Shown here one piece after another: positions 8,396 to 16,710 of a DNA stretch of 57,066 bases. The position numbers and the translations under genes were made by a program. The notes below the pieces were generated by a model. It was not told the DNA's origin. It saw only the letters and a list, made by a program, of their open reading frames with translations, and made no database searches. Within the stretch, counting starts at the first letter, position 1. Each line of letters begins with the position of its first letter. Source of the stretch: Paracoccaceae bacterium (lineage in GTDB: Bacteria > Pseudomonadota > Alphaproteobacteria > Rhodobacterales > Rhodobacteraceae); NCBI GenBank assembly GCA_026709265.1, contig JAPOTI010000138.1, positions 1-57,066 on the forward strand, written 5' to 3'.

Positions 8396-9832
8396 TTGAA
8401 ACGGGAACGCAGTACAAAGGTCGTCGCGACTTTGGGGCCGGCATCCGATACTGAGAACAAGATTCGTGAACTGTTCGAAGCTGGTGCTGATATCTTCCGG
8501 CTGAATCTGAGTCATGGCGATCATGAAGCGGTTCGGCAACGCCATCAGAAAATCCGTCGTATCGAGGAAGAGGTCGGGAGACCGATCGGTATCCTTGCAG
8601 ATTTACAGGGGCCAAAAATCCGCTGTGGGACGTTCGCGCGCGGCTCCGAGATGCTCGTTCGTGGACAGGAATTCCGCTTCGACAGTGAAGATATTCCCGG
8701 TGACAAATCTCGTGTTCACGTGCCGGTAGAGGCCGTGTTTTCGGCGATGACGCCCGGTGCATCAATTCTCGTCAATGACGGACAGATTCGCCTTGAGGTC
8801 AATGAAGCGGGGCAGGATTTTGCCCGATGTCGTGTCATCGAAGGTGGACGGATTTCTGATCGCAAGGGAATTAATCTTCCTGATGTTGTGTTACCCCTCG
8901 CGGCCCTTTCAGACAAGGACCGCGATGATCTGGAATTCGTCTGTGAACTCGGCATCGACTGGCTCGCTTTGTCATTCGTCCAACGGGCCGGCGATATCGA
9001 GGAAGCACGTCAGCTGGCCAATGGACGCGCAGCAATTATGGCAAAGATCGAAAAACCGGCGGCACTGGAATGTTTTGACTCGATTTTGGACGCCTCAGAC
9101 GGAATCATGGTGGCACGCGGGGATCTCGGCGTGGAAATGTCGGTTCATGAGGTTCCACCCGTGCAAAAGCGTCTGATCCGCCGTTGCCGGGCTGCCGCCA
9201 AACCGGTGATTGTCGCGACGCAAATGCTCGAATCCATGATCACCAGTCCAGTGCCCACACGCGCCGAGGTTTCCGATGTTGCACAAGCCGTCTATGAAGG
9301 CGCAGATGCCATCATGCTATCGGCCGAATCGGCGGCTGGCAAACATCCGACAGCATCGGTGCATATGATGCACAATGTTGCGCTTTCGGTCGAAAGGGAT
9401 CCCACCTTTCGGCAAATCATGGAAGCTTCACGGACCGGAATTCGCGAGACTGTTACCGATGCAATGACCGTTGCTGCCCGGGAAATTGCCGAGACAACCG
9501 AAGTGAAAGCGATCTGTTGTTTTACCCATTCAGGCACAACAGGCCGCCTGATTTCGCGTGAGCGGCCCAAAAGACCTTTGTTGATTCTCACACCCTTCCC
9601 TGAAATCGCGCGTCGACTTTGCCTGCTTTGGGGCTCCCATTGCGTGGTCACGAAACCCATCGACAGTTTCGGTGAAGCTGTCCTTGACGCTGCAACCATA
9701 GCGCGCCGGGAGGAATTTGGGGAGAAGGACGATCGGGTCATTATTCTTGCCGGGGTCCCCTTCAATGTGCCGGGATCAACCAATATCATCCGCATCGCGG
9801 AACTTCAGTCGTGCGAAGACGGCACGGCTTGA
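8396..9832 (+). CDS. pyk: Pyruvate kinase
   Basis: Cytoplasmic glycolytic enzyme converting phosphoenolpyruvate and ADP to pyruvate and ATP (478 aa, normal length). Motifs in order: KVVATLGPAS near the N-terminus, FRLNLSHGDH, the catalytic-lysine segment IMAKIEKPAALE near residue 215, MVARGDLGVEM, and ATQMLESMITSPVPTRAEVSDVA. The start is a TTG at 8396 directly behind a strong AAGGGAGG (8383-8390); no ATG or GTG offers as good an N-terminus. It is 100 bp downstream of dhaL and may be partly cotranscribed, which would tie import and phosphorylation of a triose to the end of glycolysis. Confidence 0.95.
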   Translation: MKRERSTKVVATLGPASDTENKIRELFEAGADIFRLNLSHGDHEAVRQRHQKIRRIEEEVGRPIGILADLQGPKIRCGTFARGSEMLVRGQEFRFDSEDIPGDKSRVHVPVEAVFSAMTPGASILVNDGQIRLEVNEAGQDFARCRVIEGGRISDRKGINLPDVVLPLAALSDKDRDDLEFVCELGIDWLALSFVQRAGDIEEARQLANGRAAIMAKIEKPAALECFDSILDASDGIMVARGDLGVEMSVHEVPPVQKRLIRRCRAAAKPVIVATQMLESMITSPVPTRAEVSDVAQAVYEGADAIMLSAESAAGKHPTASVHMMHNVALSVERDPTFRQIMEASRTGIRETVTDAMTVAAREIAETTEVKAICCFTHSGTTGRLISRERPKRPLLILTPFPEIARRLCLLWGSHCVVTKPIDSFGEAVLDAATIARREEFGEKDDRVIILAGVPFNVPGSTNIIRIAELQSCEDGTA

Positions 9833-10084
9833 TCACGCTCCACTGCCAACGCTGCATTATTGATCGATTGACGGATATAACCTGTTACTGCGCAACCCTC
9901 TCTTATCTTCCTACCCGACCCAATGACCGGCCGTAATGAGACTGACCTCGCAATCATGCCCCATTTGTTGGCTCTTGCGGGCGAATGATCGTGCCAGGAC
10001 GACACAGATTGACACAAATGCCGCAGGATCCCGACTTGTGCTGCTTGCACCAGGAGATCGGTATCCATAAAGTTGGGGTGCGCT
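9833..10084. other. Gap between pyk and tRNA-Trp
   Basis: About 250 bp with no supported gene. I see no convincing intrinsic terminator for pyk here and no clear promoter consensus for the tRNA, although one must lie within it. Confidence 0.5.
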
Positions 10085-10160
10085 AGGGGTGTAGCTCAGT
10101 TGGTAGAGCACCGGTCTCCAAAACCGGTTGCCGGGGGTTCGAGTCCCTCCACCCCTGCCA
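10085..10160 (+). tRNA. tRNA-Trp (anticodon CCA)
   Basis: A complete 76-nt cloverleaf. The acceptor stem AGGGGTG pairs with CACCCCT. The D arm contains AGCTCAGTTGGTAGAGC, the anticodon stem is CCGGT/ACCGG around CTCCAAA, giving anticodon CCA, and the T arm contains GGTTCGAGTCC. The 3' CCA is encoded. In many alphaproteobacteria tRNA-Trp lies directly upstream of secE; here secE begins about 5.6 kb further on, after an accessory stretch. Confidence 0.97.
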
Positions 10161-10164
10161 AATC

Positions 10165-10690
10165 TCACTTTTGTTGGGATTCACCCCGGACTCGGTGTCT
10201 GAGCGAGTCGCCACGGCAGTGGTTTCTGCCAATAAATCATAGGGTTGTCGCAGAACCACGTCGATCACTCCATCATCCCAGGTGCAGTTCGATAGTCCAA
10301 AATTGAGCAAGCGGCGTTTCTCCCGTGCCCCTTGGCGTTCGAACAGGGGCTGGGCGTTGCGCGCCAGATCAAGAAGGGCGACACCTTCGTGAATATAAGA
10401 CGGCCCGGCTTGCTGATGGTGCGCAATCTCACGCAGACAGCGGTTTTGCGCGGCGCGCCATTCCGCTGACTTCCTGTCAAAGAATGCCCCATCGATACGA
10501 CCGTCGAGTTTATCAATGTACATAGCATCAATCCGTTCACCCAGACGCGTGCATTCGGCGTCCAGCCGGCTGATGGCTTCCTGGTGTTCCTGCTGCTCTT
10601 CCGCATGGCTGGCCTGCAAGGCCAGACGCGCCAGTCGAGCACCTCGTCATCAAACCGCAATCGGGCCCAGCACCTGGGCGAATTGATGCC
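10165..10690 (-). pseudogene. Serine recombinase, C-terminal fragment with a frameshift
   Basis: The minus strand encodes the coiled-coil and tail region typical of large serine recombinases: QASHAEEQQEHQEAI, LDAMYIDKLDGRID-like sequence (here IDAMYIDKLDGRIDGAFFD), EREIAHH-type segment, and KRRLLNFGLSNCTW followed by LRQPYDLLAETTAVA. The part just upstream, RFDDEVLDW, is in a different frame near 10640, so the gene carries a frameshift. The catalytic serine domain is missing. The downstream frame has no stop of its own and runs into the complement of tRNA-Trp, so the native C-terminus has been cut at the tRNA boundary. It is a remnant of an integrated element whose left edge lies next to the tRNA. 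Confidence 0.8.
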
Positions 10691-10703
10691 CGCAATTCGT
10701 TTC

Positions 10704-10732
10704 CGGTCCATCCCCGCGTGGGCGGGGAACAC
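10704..10732 (-). CRISPR. Solitary type I-E-like CRISPR repeat
   Basis: Read on the minus strand the 29 bases begin GTGTTCCCCGCCCACGCGGG and end GATGGACCG, a close match to the family of repeats used by type I-E systems, with the palindromic CCCCGC...GCGGGG stem. I checked one repeat-plus-spacer length on both sides (around 10643-10671 and 10764-10792) and found no second copy, and there are no cas genes in the window. It is an orphan repeat, perhaps the last unit of a lost array or a copy carried by the element next to tRNA-Trp. Confidence 0.7.
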
Positions 10733-11187
10733 TTGACATGTGGGGCTTCATAAGAGGTAAGAAAATGAACGGGGCGTCGACAGGATGTCAGCGACATGGA
10801 GACACGCATTTGACACTGTGCAGGACACAGCCACCCAGATCACCGAACTCATATGTCTTCGAATCAGGAATCAAGACAAAAGAGGGGCGGTTGTTGTTGG
10901 CTGCAAAAATCCCTGTGGATCGCGCAGGAATTCTCTTGCCGTCAGCTTGCGCCGCCCCGCGTCTTTTGCACAATTCCAGAAGCGGAACCCGCGCGGCTGA
11001 TCAGCTGCCCGGATTCGCTATGCCGGACCAAAACCACCCACCATATGACCCCGTCAGACCGACTGAATCCAGAATTAGCGGGAATTGCTGGTGATCAGGT
11101 ACAGCTCATTGACAAAAGAACAAGAATAGAACATAGTTGCTGAATCACAAATAGAACACCCCAACTTGAAGAGCTCCGTTCTTGAAC
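10733..11187. other. Gap upstream of the HD gene
   Basis: About 450 bp with several short open frames, none with family resemblance or a convincing ribosome binding site. The promoter of the HD/Panacea-like pair presumably lies at its right end. I see no repeats or strong hairpins. Confidence 0.4.
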
Positions 11188-12510
11188 ATGACCCTTCATG
11201 AATTCCGCGACCCGATTCACAATTGCGTCACGCTTGACAGCCAGGAGCGGAAAGTCGTCGACTCACGGCCATTTCAGAGGTTGCGTCATATCCATCAGCT
11301 TGCGTTGACCCATCTTGTTTATCCCGGTGCGACCCATAAGCGATTTGAACATTCACTGGGTGTCATGGAATTGGCAAGCCGTGTGTATGATGTCATCACC
11401 AACCGCGACAATATGTCAAATTACATCAAGAATCATTTTGAGGAGATCCAGTGCAAAGACCAAGTGCGCTACTGGCGAAGAGTTGTTCGGATGGCTGCCC
11501 TTTGCCATGATGTTGGCCATATGCCGTTCTCCCATGCTGCCGAAAAAGATCTGCTCCCCGATAACTGGAATCATGAGCGAATCACCCGGCGAATCATTGA
11601 GAGTTCAGAGATGAAAAAGATCTGGTCAAGCATGAAACCTCCTCTCGAAGTCACCGACATTGTCAAGATCGCGCTTGGGGCAAAAGAAGCAACAGACCTG
11701 ACTTTTTCCAGTTGGGAGGCAATCCTATCGGAAGTCATTACCGGTGATGCATTCGGCGTTGATCGGATCGACTATCTCTTGCGTGATTCGCATCATACCG
11801 GTGTGGCGTATGGAAAATTTGACCATTACAGGCTGATTGACACACTCCGGATTCTTCCCTCGTCCTACGACGAAAGCGATACAGACTGCATGCCCCTACT
11901 TGGCATTCAGGAAGGTGGGCTGCATTCGGCCGAAGCTCTTATGCTTGCCCGCTACTTTATGTACATACAGGTCTATTTTCATCCCGTCCGGCGGATTTAC
12001 GATATTCACCTGATGGATTTTCTCCGTGAATGGCTGAAGAACGGACAGTTCAGCATCCAGATCAATTCTCATCTTCGAAAAACAGACAACGAGGTCTTCG
12101 CCGCCCTCCAGTCTGCATCACGAAACCGAAGGGGCAAGGGATACAGACATGCTGCCCGTATTGTCGAAAGACAGCATTTCAAGCTGCTCTATTCCCGTAA
12201 TCCGAATGATGTGAAAATAAATCGGAACGCGGGCAAAGCGGTATTCGACAAGCTCAGCGAACAGTTTGGAGAGTGTCGGTTCAGACATGACAGATACACT
12301 GCCCGTGGCGGTGCGCCTGATTTTCCGGTTGAGCTACGCGATGGCAAGATCGTGTCTTCACTTCTCATTTCTAAAACGCTCAATCAACTTCCAGTCGTTT
12401 CAGTTGACAATGTCTTCGCCGATCGATCGGTCTATAATCAAGTGCATGACTGGCTTGAGCAGAATCGTGATCGCATCATTTGCCCCAATTCCCAAAATGA
12501 GGAGAACTGA
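11188..12510 (+). CDS. HD-domain phosphohydrolase (dNTPase/SAMHD1-like)
   Basis: Cytoplasmic HD-superfamily metal-dependent phosphohydrolase of about 440 residues. The four metal ligands are visible: H55 in HKRFEHSLGVME, H107-D108 in AALCHDVGHMPFSHAAE, and D192 in FGVDRIDYLLRDSHHTG. The opening FRDPIHNCVTLD and PFQRLRHIHQLAL are typical of dGTPase/SAMHD1-related proteins, which hydrolyse deoxynucleotides or other phosphorylated ligands. The ATG at 11188 is chosen over an upstream in-frame TTG at 11182. Two bases after its stop begins a 190-aa Panacea-like gene, so the pair is almost certainly cotranscribed. The setting, a recombinase-flanked island beside a tRNA, suggests defence or a toxin-antitoxin role rather than housekeeping; that is inference. 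Confidence 0.85.
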   Translation: MTLHEFRDPIHNCVTLDSQERKVVDSRPFQRLRHIHQLALTHLVYPGATHKRFEHSLGVMELASRVYDVITNRDNMSNYIKNHFEEIQCKDQVRYWRRVVRMAALCHDVGHMPFSHAAEKDLLPDNWNHERITRRIIESSEMKKIWSSMKPPLEVTDIVKIALGAKEATDLTFSSWEAILSEVITGDAFGVDRIDYLLRDSHHTGVAYGKFDHYRLIDTLRILPSSYDESDTDCMPLLGIQEGGLHSAEALMLARYFMYIQVYFHPVRRIYDIHLMDFLREWLKNGQFSIQINSHLRKTDNEVFAALQSASRNRRGKGYRHAARIVERQHFKLLYSRNPNDVKINRNAGKAVFDKLSEQFGECRFRHDRYTARGGAPDFPVELRDGKIVSSLLISKTLNQLPVVSVDNVFADRSVYNQVHDWLEQNRDRIICPNSQNEEN

Positions 12511-12512
12511 GA

Positions 12513-13085
12513 ATGAATCGTATCATGAGAACCGTGATAATTTCTTGTCTTGTCGACAAGTTGCGGGACGAAGGAAGTTGGTGCGGCGAGACGCATATCC
12601 AGAAGGCCGGATACTTCCTCCAGGAACTCGCAAAGGTCCCGCTGGGATTCAAATTTGTGATGTACAAGCATGGCCCATTTTCGTTTGATTTAAGAGATGA
12701 ACTGACCGTACTGCGGGCTGATGGGCTACTGGAACTCTCGGTGGAACCACCCTATGGCCCCCGTTTTGTTACAACAGTTCGGGGAAAGGAACTTCAGGGT
12801 TCGTTTTCACAAACGATGCCAGAGCATGAAATCGCGCTGAATTTCGTAGCCAACAAGCTGGGCAACCGCAAGGTCTCAGATCTGGAGCGGCTGGCAACGG
12901 CTCTCTTTGTGACCCTCAACGCGGACGATTCAGAACAATCGACGGACAAACGCGCTGCGCAGTTCCATCACCTCAAACGTCATATTCCCGAAGACACCGC
13001 ACGTCAGGCCATTCATGAAATTGATCAAATAATCTGCGAATCGAAAAACCGCATCCTTCCCAGTGTCGACTCCGCAAGTGTATGA
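12513..13085 (+). CDS. Small Panacea-like protein paired with the HD gene
   Basis: A 190-aa cytoplasmic protein with no signal or membrane segment. Residues about 22-75 resemble the Panacea/SocA-type pattern: a leading helix with HIQKAGYFLQEL, then FKFVMYKHGPFSFDLRDEL (the family shows a Y-x-x-G-P-x-S/V block), then LRADGLLEL. The C-terminal half is helical and unrecognised. Panacea domains act as interchangeable antitoxin domains against many toxins. It starts 2 bp after the HD gene with a GAGGAG site inside that gene's end (12499-12504). The likely reading is a partner that controls the HD enzyme, but the family match is by eye only. An alternative is a small winged-helix-like regulator. 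Confidence 0.55.
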   Translation: MNRIMRTVIISCLVDKLRDEGSWCGETHIQKAGYFLQELAKVPLGFKFVMYKHGPFSFDLRDELTVLRADGLLELSVEPPYGPRFVTTVRGKELQGSFSQTMPEHEIALNFVANKLGNRKVSDLERLATALFVTLNADDSEQSTDKRAAQFHHLKRHIPEDTARQAIHEIDQIICESKNRILPSVDSASV

Positions 13086-13538
13086 TCAGTGTGATGCGCA
13101 CATCTTTCCTTTCAAAGGTTTGATCCTGTCATGATACAGCAGCAATTTCAGGAGATCGGGACTCATCTTGAACGCCTCTTCGACCACCGCATTCTACAGG
13201 AGCGGACTATCAAAGATGAATGGGCTGTTCACTTTTAGGGCGCAGTTCGGTCAGGTCATCACGTCAATTCTGTATCATGGTTTATTCCTGTCGTTTTGCA
13301 CGTCTTGTCTTCGTCATGTCGCCCCCCCCCCCTTGATGTAACGCGACAATCTGGTTAAATTGGCGTCAAGAAGTTGCCCTGCGACCGCCATGGTTGGCCG
13401 CAACCCATATCCTGTTCCTGCGCCTCAGCCTGATCTGACCGAACAATTGTGGGGGACAGACGCCAGCCTCACCGAGGTGGAATCGGTCTTACGTGCGTGA
13501 CCATCAGAACTGGTGTGGCGAGACAGGAAGCTGAAACG
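13086..13538. other. Gap with a C11 tract and short frames
   Basis: No supported gene. It includes an 11-base C run at 13322-13332, a 35-codon frame at 13131-13238 (begins MIQQQFQEIGTHLERLF) and a 36-codon frame at 13390-13500. The first might be the start of a truncated gene; neither resembles a known family and I do not call them. The C run is the longest homopolymer I noticed in the window. Confidence 0.4.
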
Positions 13539-13991
13539 ATGAGACGAATAATTGCCACGATCGTCATGGTGACCATGCAATATGTGGCAACGTACGCGGC
13601 TGAAGCAATGGATAATCCATTGGAATTAGCAGACAAAATATTGGAAAGTCTGGCCATTTCGGACCCCGATGCAGCAGATCAGGTTTTGGAAGATTTGTCC
13701 ATTCTGAATGAGACCGTCCTTGATTGGTGTGAACGACATGGTGGTGAATTCATCTTGCCACATATCGCTGCGCCGGGCTGCTTGGTCGACACCAGCTTCT
13801 GGGCCGGGTATCTGGGATTGGTGAATCACGACGCTGCTTGGTGGTGGCAGAAGCGTGTGGACGCAGGGCCTCATAACTTTGGCCTTTTGTGGCTTGTGCT
13901 GTCATGTGATGAGGCCCGTGCCGCCCTCGACAATCCTGCGCGTATACCGTTACAGTTGATCGGACCCCGTGCCGACGAGTGCCCACAGTAG
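13539..13991 (+). CDS. Secreted hypothetical protein
   Basis: A 150-aa protein not recognised. ATG 13539 is preferred to an earlier GTG-type start because AGGAAG lies 8 bp before it and the resulting N-terminus, MRRIIATIVMVTMQYVATYA followed by AEA, is a good Sec signal peptide with cleavage after about residue 21-23. The mature part is acidic at first (PLELADKILESLAIS) and contains three cysteines (in DWCERHGG, APGCLV and LSCDEA). It lies in the tRNA-Trp/secE island with no partner on its strand. Probably periplasmic. Confidence 0.55.
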   Translation: MRRIIATIVMVTMQYVATYAAEAMDNPLELADKILESLAISDPDAADQVLEDLSILNETVLDWCERHGGEFILPHIAAPGCLVDTSFWAGYLGLVNHDAAWWWQKRVDAGPHNFGLLWLVLSCDEARAALDNPARIPLQLIGPRADECPQ

Positions 13992-14028
13992 GATTCGTGA
14001 ACCTGCAATAACACACCACCTCTGACAT

Positions 14029-14074
14029 CGATCTCAATCCTCGCGATGAAACGATCTCAATCCTCGCGATGAAA
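14029..14074. repeat. Tandem duplication of a 23-bp unit
   Basis: CGATCTCAATCCTCGCGATG plus AAA occurs twice in direct succession at 14029-14051 and 14052-14074 without mismatches. It lies between the secreted hypothetical gene and the CoiA-like gene. It could come from slippage or from ends of a lost insertion; only two units are present. Confidence 0.9.
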
Positions 14075-14245
14075 GAAGGGCATTGTTCGCTGAGATAGGG
14101 ATCGCCCTGGACGATACGACACAGCACCAAATGAATGCGATAGAACAGGACAAAGAGCACCAGCAGGAGATGATGGCGCGCCACGCGCCGCGGATCTGCC
14201 AGTCAACCGTATGGTAGGCGGAATGGGATGGCACCCGGACGCAAG

Positions 14246-15508
14246 TCAAGTCCTATCATTATCTCTATTCGTGTCTATCACAGGTTCTGCCAATATCTCT
14301 GCAAGAACAGGATTGGATTCGTAATTCTTACCGTTTTGGCAACCCAAGAAGGTGTAATTTGGGCATCCCCAGAAGATTGACCGATCCCGTATGCGCCGTC
14401 GCAACACCATTTTAGTCTTGCATTGGGGACAATTTGGATGCGCGTTGAGAAAGTCCTGCACGAAAGTGGCGTTTTTATCCCAGCCGGATGTTAAACACCT
14501 CTCAAGACCACCCTCTCTGCTCAAGTCTTCACGTGCCAGATCGAGAACATAATCAATCTGTTTTTGTGTGGGCAGGTTGATGAAACCGGCGCGCCCACAA
14601 AAGACGAAGTCGAACTCCGTCTCCTGGATTCGACGAGGCAACATCGTCCAGAGCTGTGTATCCTTAAAATCCATGTTGGTGCCGAAGTGGTATTGGCATT
14701 CAGAACAATCATAGACATTCACGCTCTCAAAACGCGGTTCATCGCGGCGCGGGCAATCGTTGACACAGAGATTGCGAGTCAGAAGCCGCGGGGTTGTCCT
14801 GGTCAGTTCCCCAGCGAACGTGTTAAGATGTCTATCGAATTCCGCTTCGGCTTTCTGACGCTTCTTGTGCCGCGCGGTGGTCAGCCATTGGCGTGGAGCC
14901 TCAGAATCGATCATTCGTATCAGGGTATCACGTCGAATATTTCGTGGCACATTGGACAGATCAATCTCCATGGCCGGCAGTTCCGCCTTTCGGAATTGCT
15001 CAAGTTTGTTCTCGTCAACTTCATGCGTCACGCGAAATTCGATGGCTAATTTCCAGTTGTCTTTGTGCAGTATCGCATCGGGTTGGAAACCTGAGTCTCT
15101 CCAATCCGTTGGCTCAATCCTGAATGTCCATCCTGACAATCGTTGTGCGGGCTGAACGTCTGTCATCAACTGATCCAGACGCCGCCGGGCGGCACTGCGA
15201 TAACCTTCCCCTAGCAACCAACCTTGCCTTCTGATTTTTTCTTTGGGGAGCAAGATACCGCTTTGCAGCAATTGCAAGCTGTCCTTTGCCGCCTTGTGCA
15301 GCGCGGTTTCAGCCAATCCGTGACAATCACCAGTTTCTCCTGAATGCGCGAAGTGCCATCGACGCTTCTTGCCTTGCTTTGCCAAAAGTGGAGATGTGCA
15401 GTTCGGGCATATACATTGACAATCTTTGCCGTTTGGCACCTCGCTGACATGCACCATCCGGTCGGTTGATAATTGGAATGCCCATCCGGGAAGCGACTCG
15501 ACCGTCAT
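14246..15508 (-). CDS. CoiA-like protein with nuclease-like core and topoisomerase-type zinc ribbon
   Basis: A 420-aa protein of the competence CoiA type. The N-terminus holds a zinc-binding segment (C30, C32, C34, C37 in CQCICPNC) followed by the hallmark HFAH at residues 52-55. A restriction-endonuclease-like pattern follows, D144 in GFQPDAIL and E158 in KLAIEFRV. The C-terminus ends with a four-cysteine ribbon (CPQCKTKM...WGCPN...GC) like those of bacterial topoisomerase I. CoiA proteins act on incoming single-stranded DNA in transformation, but such proteins also occur in mobile islands without a competence role. ATG at 15508. It is the last gene before the conserved secE block and is transcribed away from it. 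Function in this organism is open. Confidence 0.7.
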   Translation of the reverse strand: MTVESLPGWAFQLSTDRMVHVSEVPNGKDCQCICPNCTSPLLAKQGKKRRWHFAHSGETGDCHGLAETALHKAAKDSLQLLQSGILLPKEKIRRQGWLLGEGYRSAARRRLDQLMTDVQPAQRLSGWTFRIEPTDWRDSGFQPDAILHKDNWKLAIEFRVTHEVDENKLEQFRKAELPAMEIDLSNVPRNIRRDTLIRMIDSEAPRQWLTTARHKKRQKAEAEFDRHLNTFAGELTRTTPRLLTRNLCVNDCPRRDEPRFESVNVYDCSECQYHFGTNMDFKDTQLWTMLPRRIQETEFDFVFCGRAGFINLPTQKQIDYVLDLAREDLSREGGLERCLTSGWDKNATFVQDFLNAHPNCPQCKTKMVLRRRIRDRSIFWGCPNYTFLGCQNGKNYESNPVLAEILAEPVIDTNRDNDRT

Positions 15509-15770
15509 GATGGGTGCCCTGTCCTCGCGATAGTGAAGATATGCAGTCTCTGCGACGGATCTGACTTTAGGAACCTCATGTCAATGCTCTTGGCACATCC
15601 ACAGCGGTCTGAAACAGGTGGAAACAAGTGGATTCATCCGATTTGTTCAGCAATACAACGCATAACATCTTACAGCCATATGGAAATCACGCCCCAAAGT
15701 CGAAAATTCAGTTGAAATCTTGGCAAAAAGAACTTAGCTCACCGTTTCCACTACCCGTTGAAGATTCGTG
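15509..15770. other. Divergent spacer between the CoiA-like gene and secE
   Basis: About 260 bp that must hold the promoters of both flanking genes and probably the right boundary of the island. I see no copy of the tRNA-Trp 3' end here, so no direct-repeat attachment site supports tRNA-directed integration. Confidence 0.45.
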
Positions 15771-15965
15771 ATGGCAAAGTTTTCTCCTTTCCAGTTCATC
15801 CAGCAGACCCGAACAGAAGTCTCCAAGGTGGTGTGGCCCACACGCCGCGAGCTGCTTGTCACGACGGCAATGGTGTTTGTGCTGGCCGCACTCTTTGCGG
15901 TCTTTTTCTTCGTGGTGGATCAGATCATTACATTTGGACTGACGTCATTGCTTGACGCTTTTTGA
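15771..15965 (+). CDS. secE: Preprotein translocase subunit SecE
   Basis: Small inner-membrane subunit of the SecYEG channel (64 aa). The amphipathic segment FSPFQFIQQTRTEVSKVVWP, with the conserved V-W-P-T-R-R-E, precedes one membrane helix at about residues 29-55. ATG 15771 is used; a GTG lies directly before it. Normally secE sits between tRNA-Trp and nusG. Here the tRNA is 5.6 kb upstream beyond an accessory block, and the next gene is rpmI, not nusG. Confidence 0.95.
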   Translation: MAKFSPFQFIQQTRTEVSKVVWPTRRELLVTTAMVFVLAALFAVFFFVVDQIITFGLTSLLDAF

Positions 15966-16081
15966 TTGGTGAATGGACTGACCCCAACAGAGTCAATTGA
16001 TGGTGCTGAACCATCTCGCAATGCAGTCGGTCGTCACGGCATGCCGAACTGCATGAAGACATTCATCCAGAGGAGAATGAA

Positions 16082-16282
16082 ATGCCAAAAATGAAGACAA
16101 AGTCGAGTGCCAAAAAACGATTCAAACTGACGGCAAAGGGACGGATCAAGGTGCAGCAGACCGGCAAACGTCATGGAATGATCAAACGTTCCAATAAGTT
16201 CATTCGCAATGCACGGGGGACTGCGGTGCTTTCGAAGCCCGATGAGCGACTGGTCAAATCCTACATGCCGTATGGACGCTGA
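16082..16282 (+). CDS. rpmI: 50S ribosomal protein L35
   Basis: Basic 66-aa large-subunit protein with the family opening [20 protein letters not shown] and the later [18 protein letters not shown] segment. It starts behind GAGGAG, with a short gap before rplT. The rpmI-rplT order is conserved across bacteria, and L20 often represses the pair by binding the leader; the 116-bp leader from 15966 could host such control, but I cannot identify the structure. Confidence 0.97.
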   Translation: MPKMKTKSSAKKRFKLTAKGRIKVQQTGKRHGMIKRSNKFIRNARGTAVLSKPDERLVKSYMPYGR

Positions 16283-16293
16283 GGAGATCTGCA

Positions 16294-16662
16294 ATGGCAA
16301 GGGTTAAAAGTGGAACCGTCACACATGCACGGCACAAAAAGGTCATCAAGGCTGCCAAAGGTTATTATGGACGGCGCAAAAACACCTACTCGGCGGCGAA
16401 ACGCGCAGTTGAAAGAGCCAGAGAATACGCAACGCGTGATCGCAAGGTCAGAAAGCGGAATTTTCGTGCCTTGTGGATTCAGCGTATCAATGCTGCCGTT
16501 CGAGAACGCGATAGCGGACTGAACTATTCGCAATTCATTCGTGGACTGCATTTGGCCGGTATTGAATTGGATCGCAAGGTGCTCGCTGATCTTGCGGTCC
16601 GCGAGCCAGAAGCTTTCTCACAGGTGCTCGCCAAGGCAAAAGCAGCGTTGCGCGCTGCCTGA
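16294..16662 (+). CDS. rplT: 50S ribosomal protein L20
   Basis: Early-assembly 23S rRNA-binding protein (122 aa). The highly basic N-terminus [20 protein letters not shown] and the block [20 protein letters not shown] are diagnostic, followed by [19 protein letters not shown]. It lies 11 bp after rpmI with GAGGAG as ribosome binding site and is cotranscribed with it. L20 is also the usual translational repressor of this operon. Confidence 0.97.
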   Translation: MARVKSGTVTHARHKKVIKAAKGYYGRRKNTYSAAKRAVERAREYATRDRKVRKRNFRALWIQRINAAVRERDSGLNYSQFIRGLHLAGIELDRKVLADLAVREPEAFSQVLAKAKAALRAA

Positions 16663-16710
16663 GATCAACAGTCGGGCCGATCTGCCTTCATGGCTTTCAA
16701 CCATTCGTCT

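Noticed and set aside
10101-10160. Protein frame running into the complement of tRNA-Trp
   Set aside because: This is the read-through of the truncated recombinase into the tRNA gene (the well-known SNPRQPVLE-type artefact), not real protein sequence.
10643-10792. A CRISPR array around the solitary repeat
   Set aside because: One repeat-plus-spacer length on each side shows no second repeat. Called as an orphan repeat only.
13390-13500. 36-codon plus-strand frame starting MVGRNPYPVPAPQPDL
   Set aside because: No clear ribosome binding site, no known family and no partner; it ends before the signal-peptide gene starts.
14083-14217. Plus-strand frame beginning TTG that reads LFAEIGIALDDTTQHQMNAI
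   Set aside because: It has no ribosome binding site and no family match, overlaps nothing useful, and is only about 45 codons; it may be debris, but cannot be supported as a gene.
10085-15770. Direct-repeat attachment site formed by the tRNA-Trp 3' end
   Set aside because: I looked for a second copy of the tRNA 3' end up to secE and saw none, so a tRNA-type att pair is not supported, which also fits a serine rather than tyrosine recombinase.
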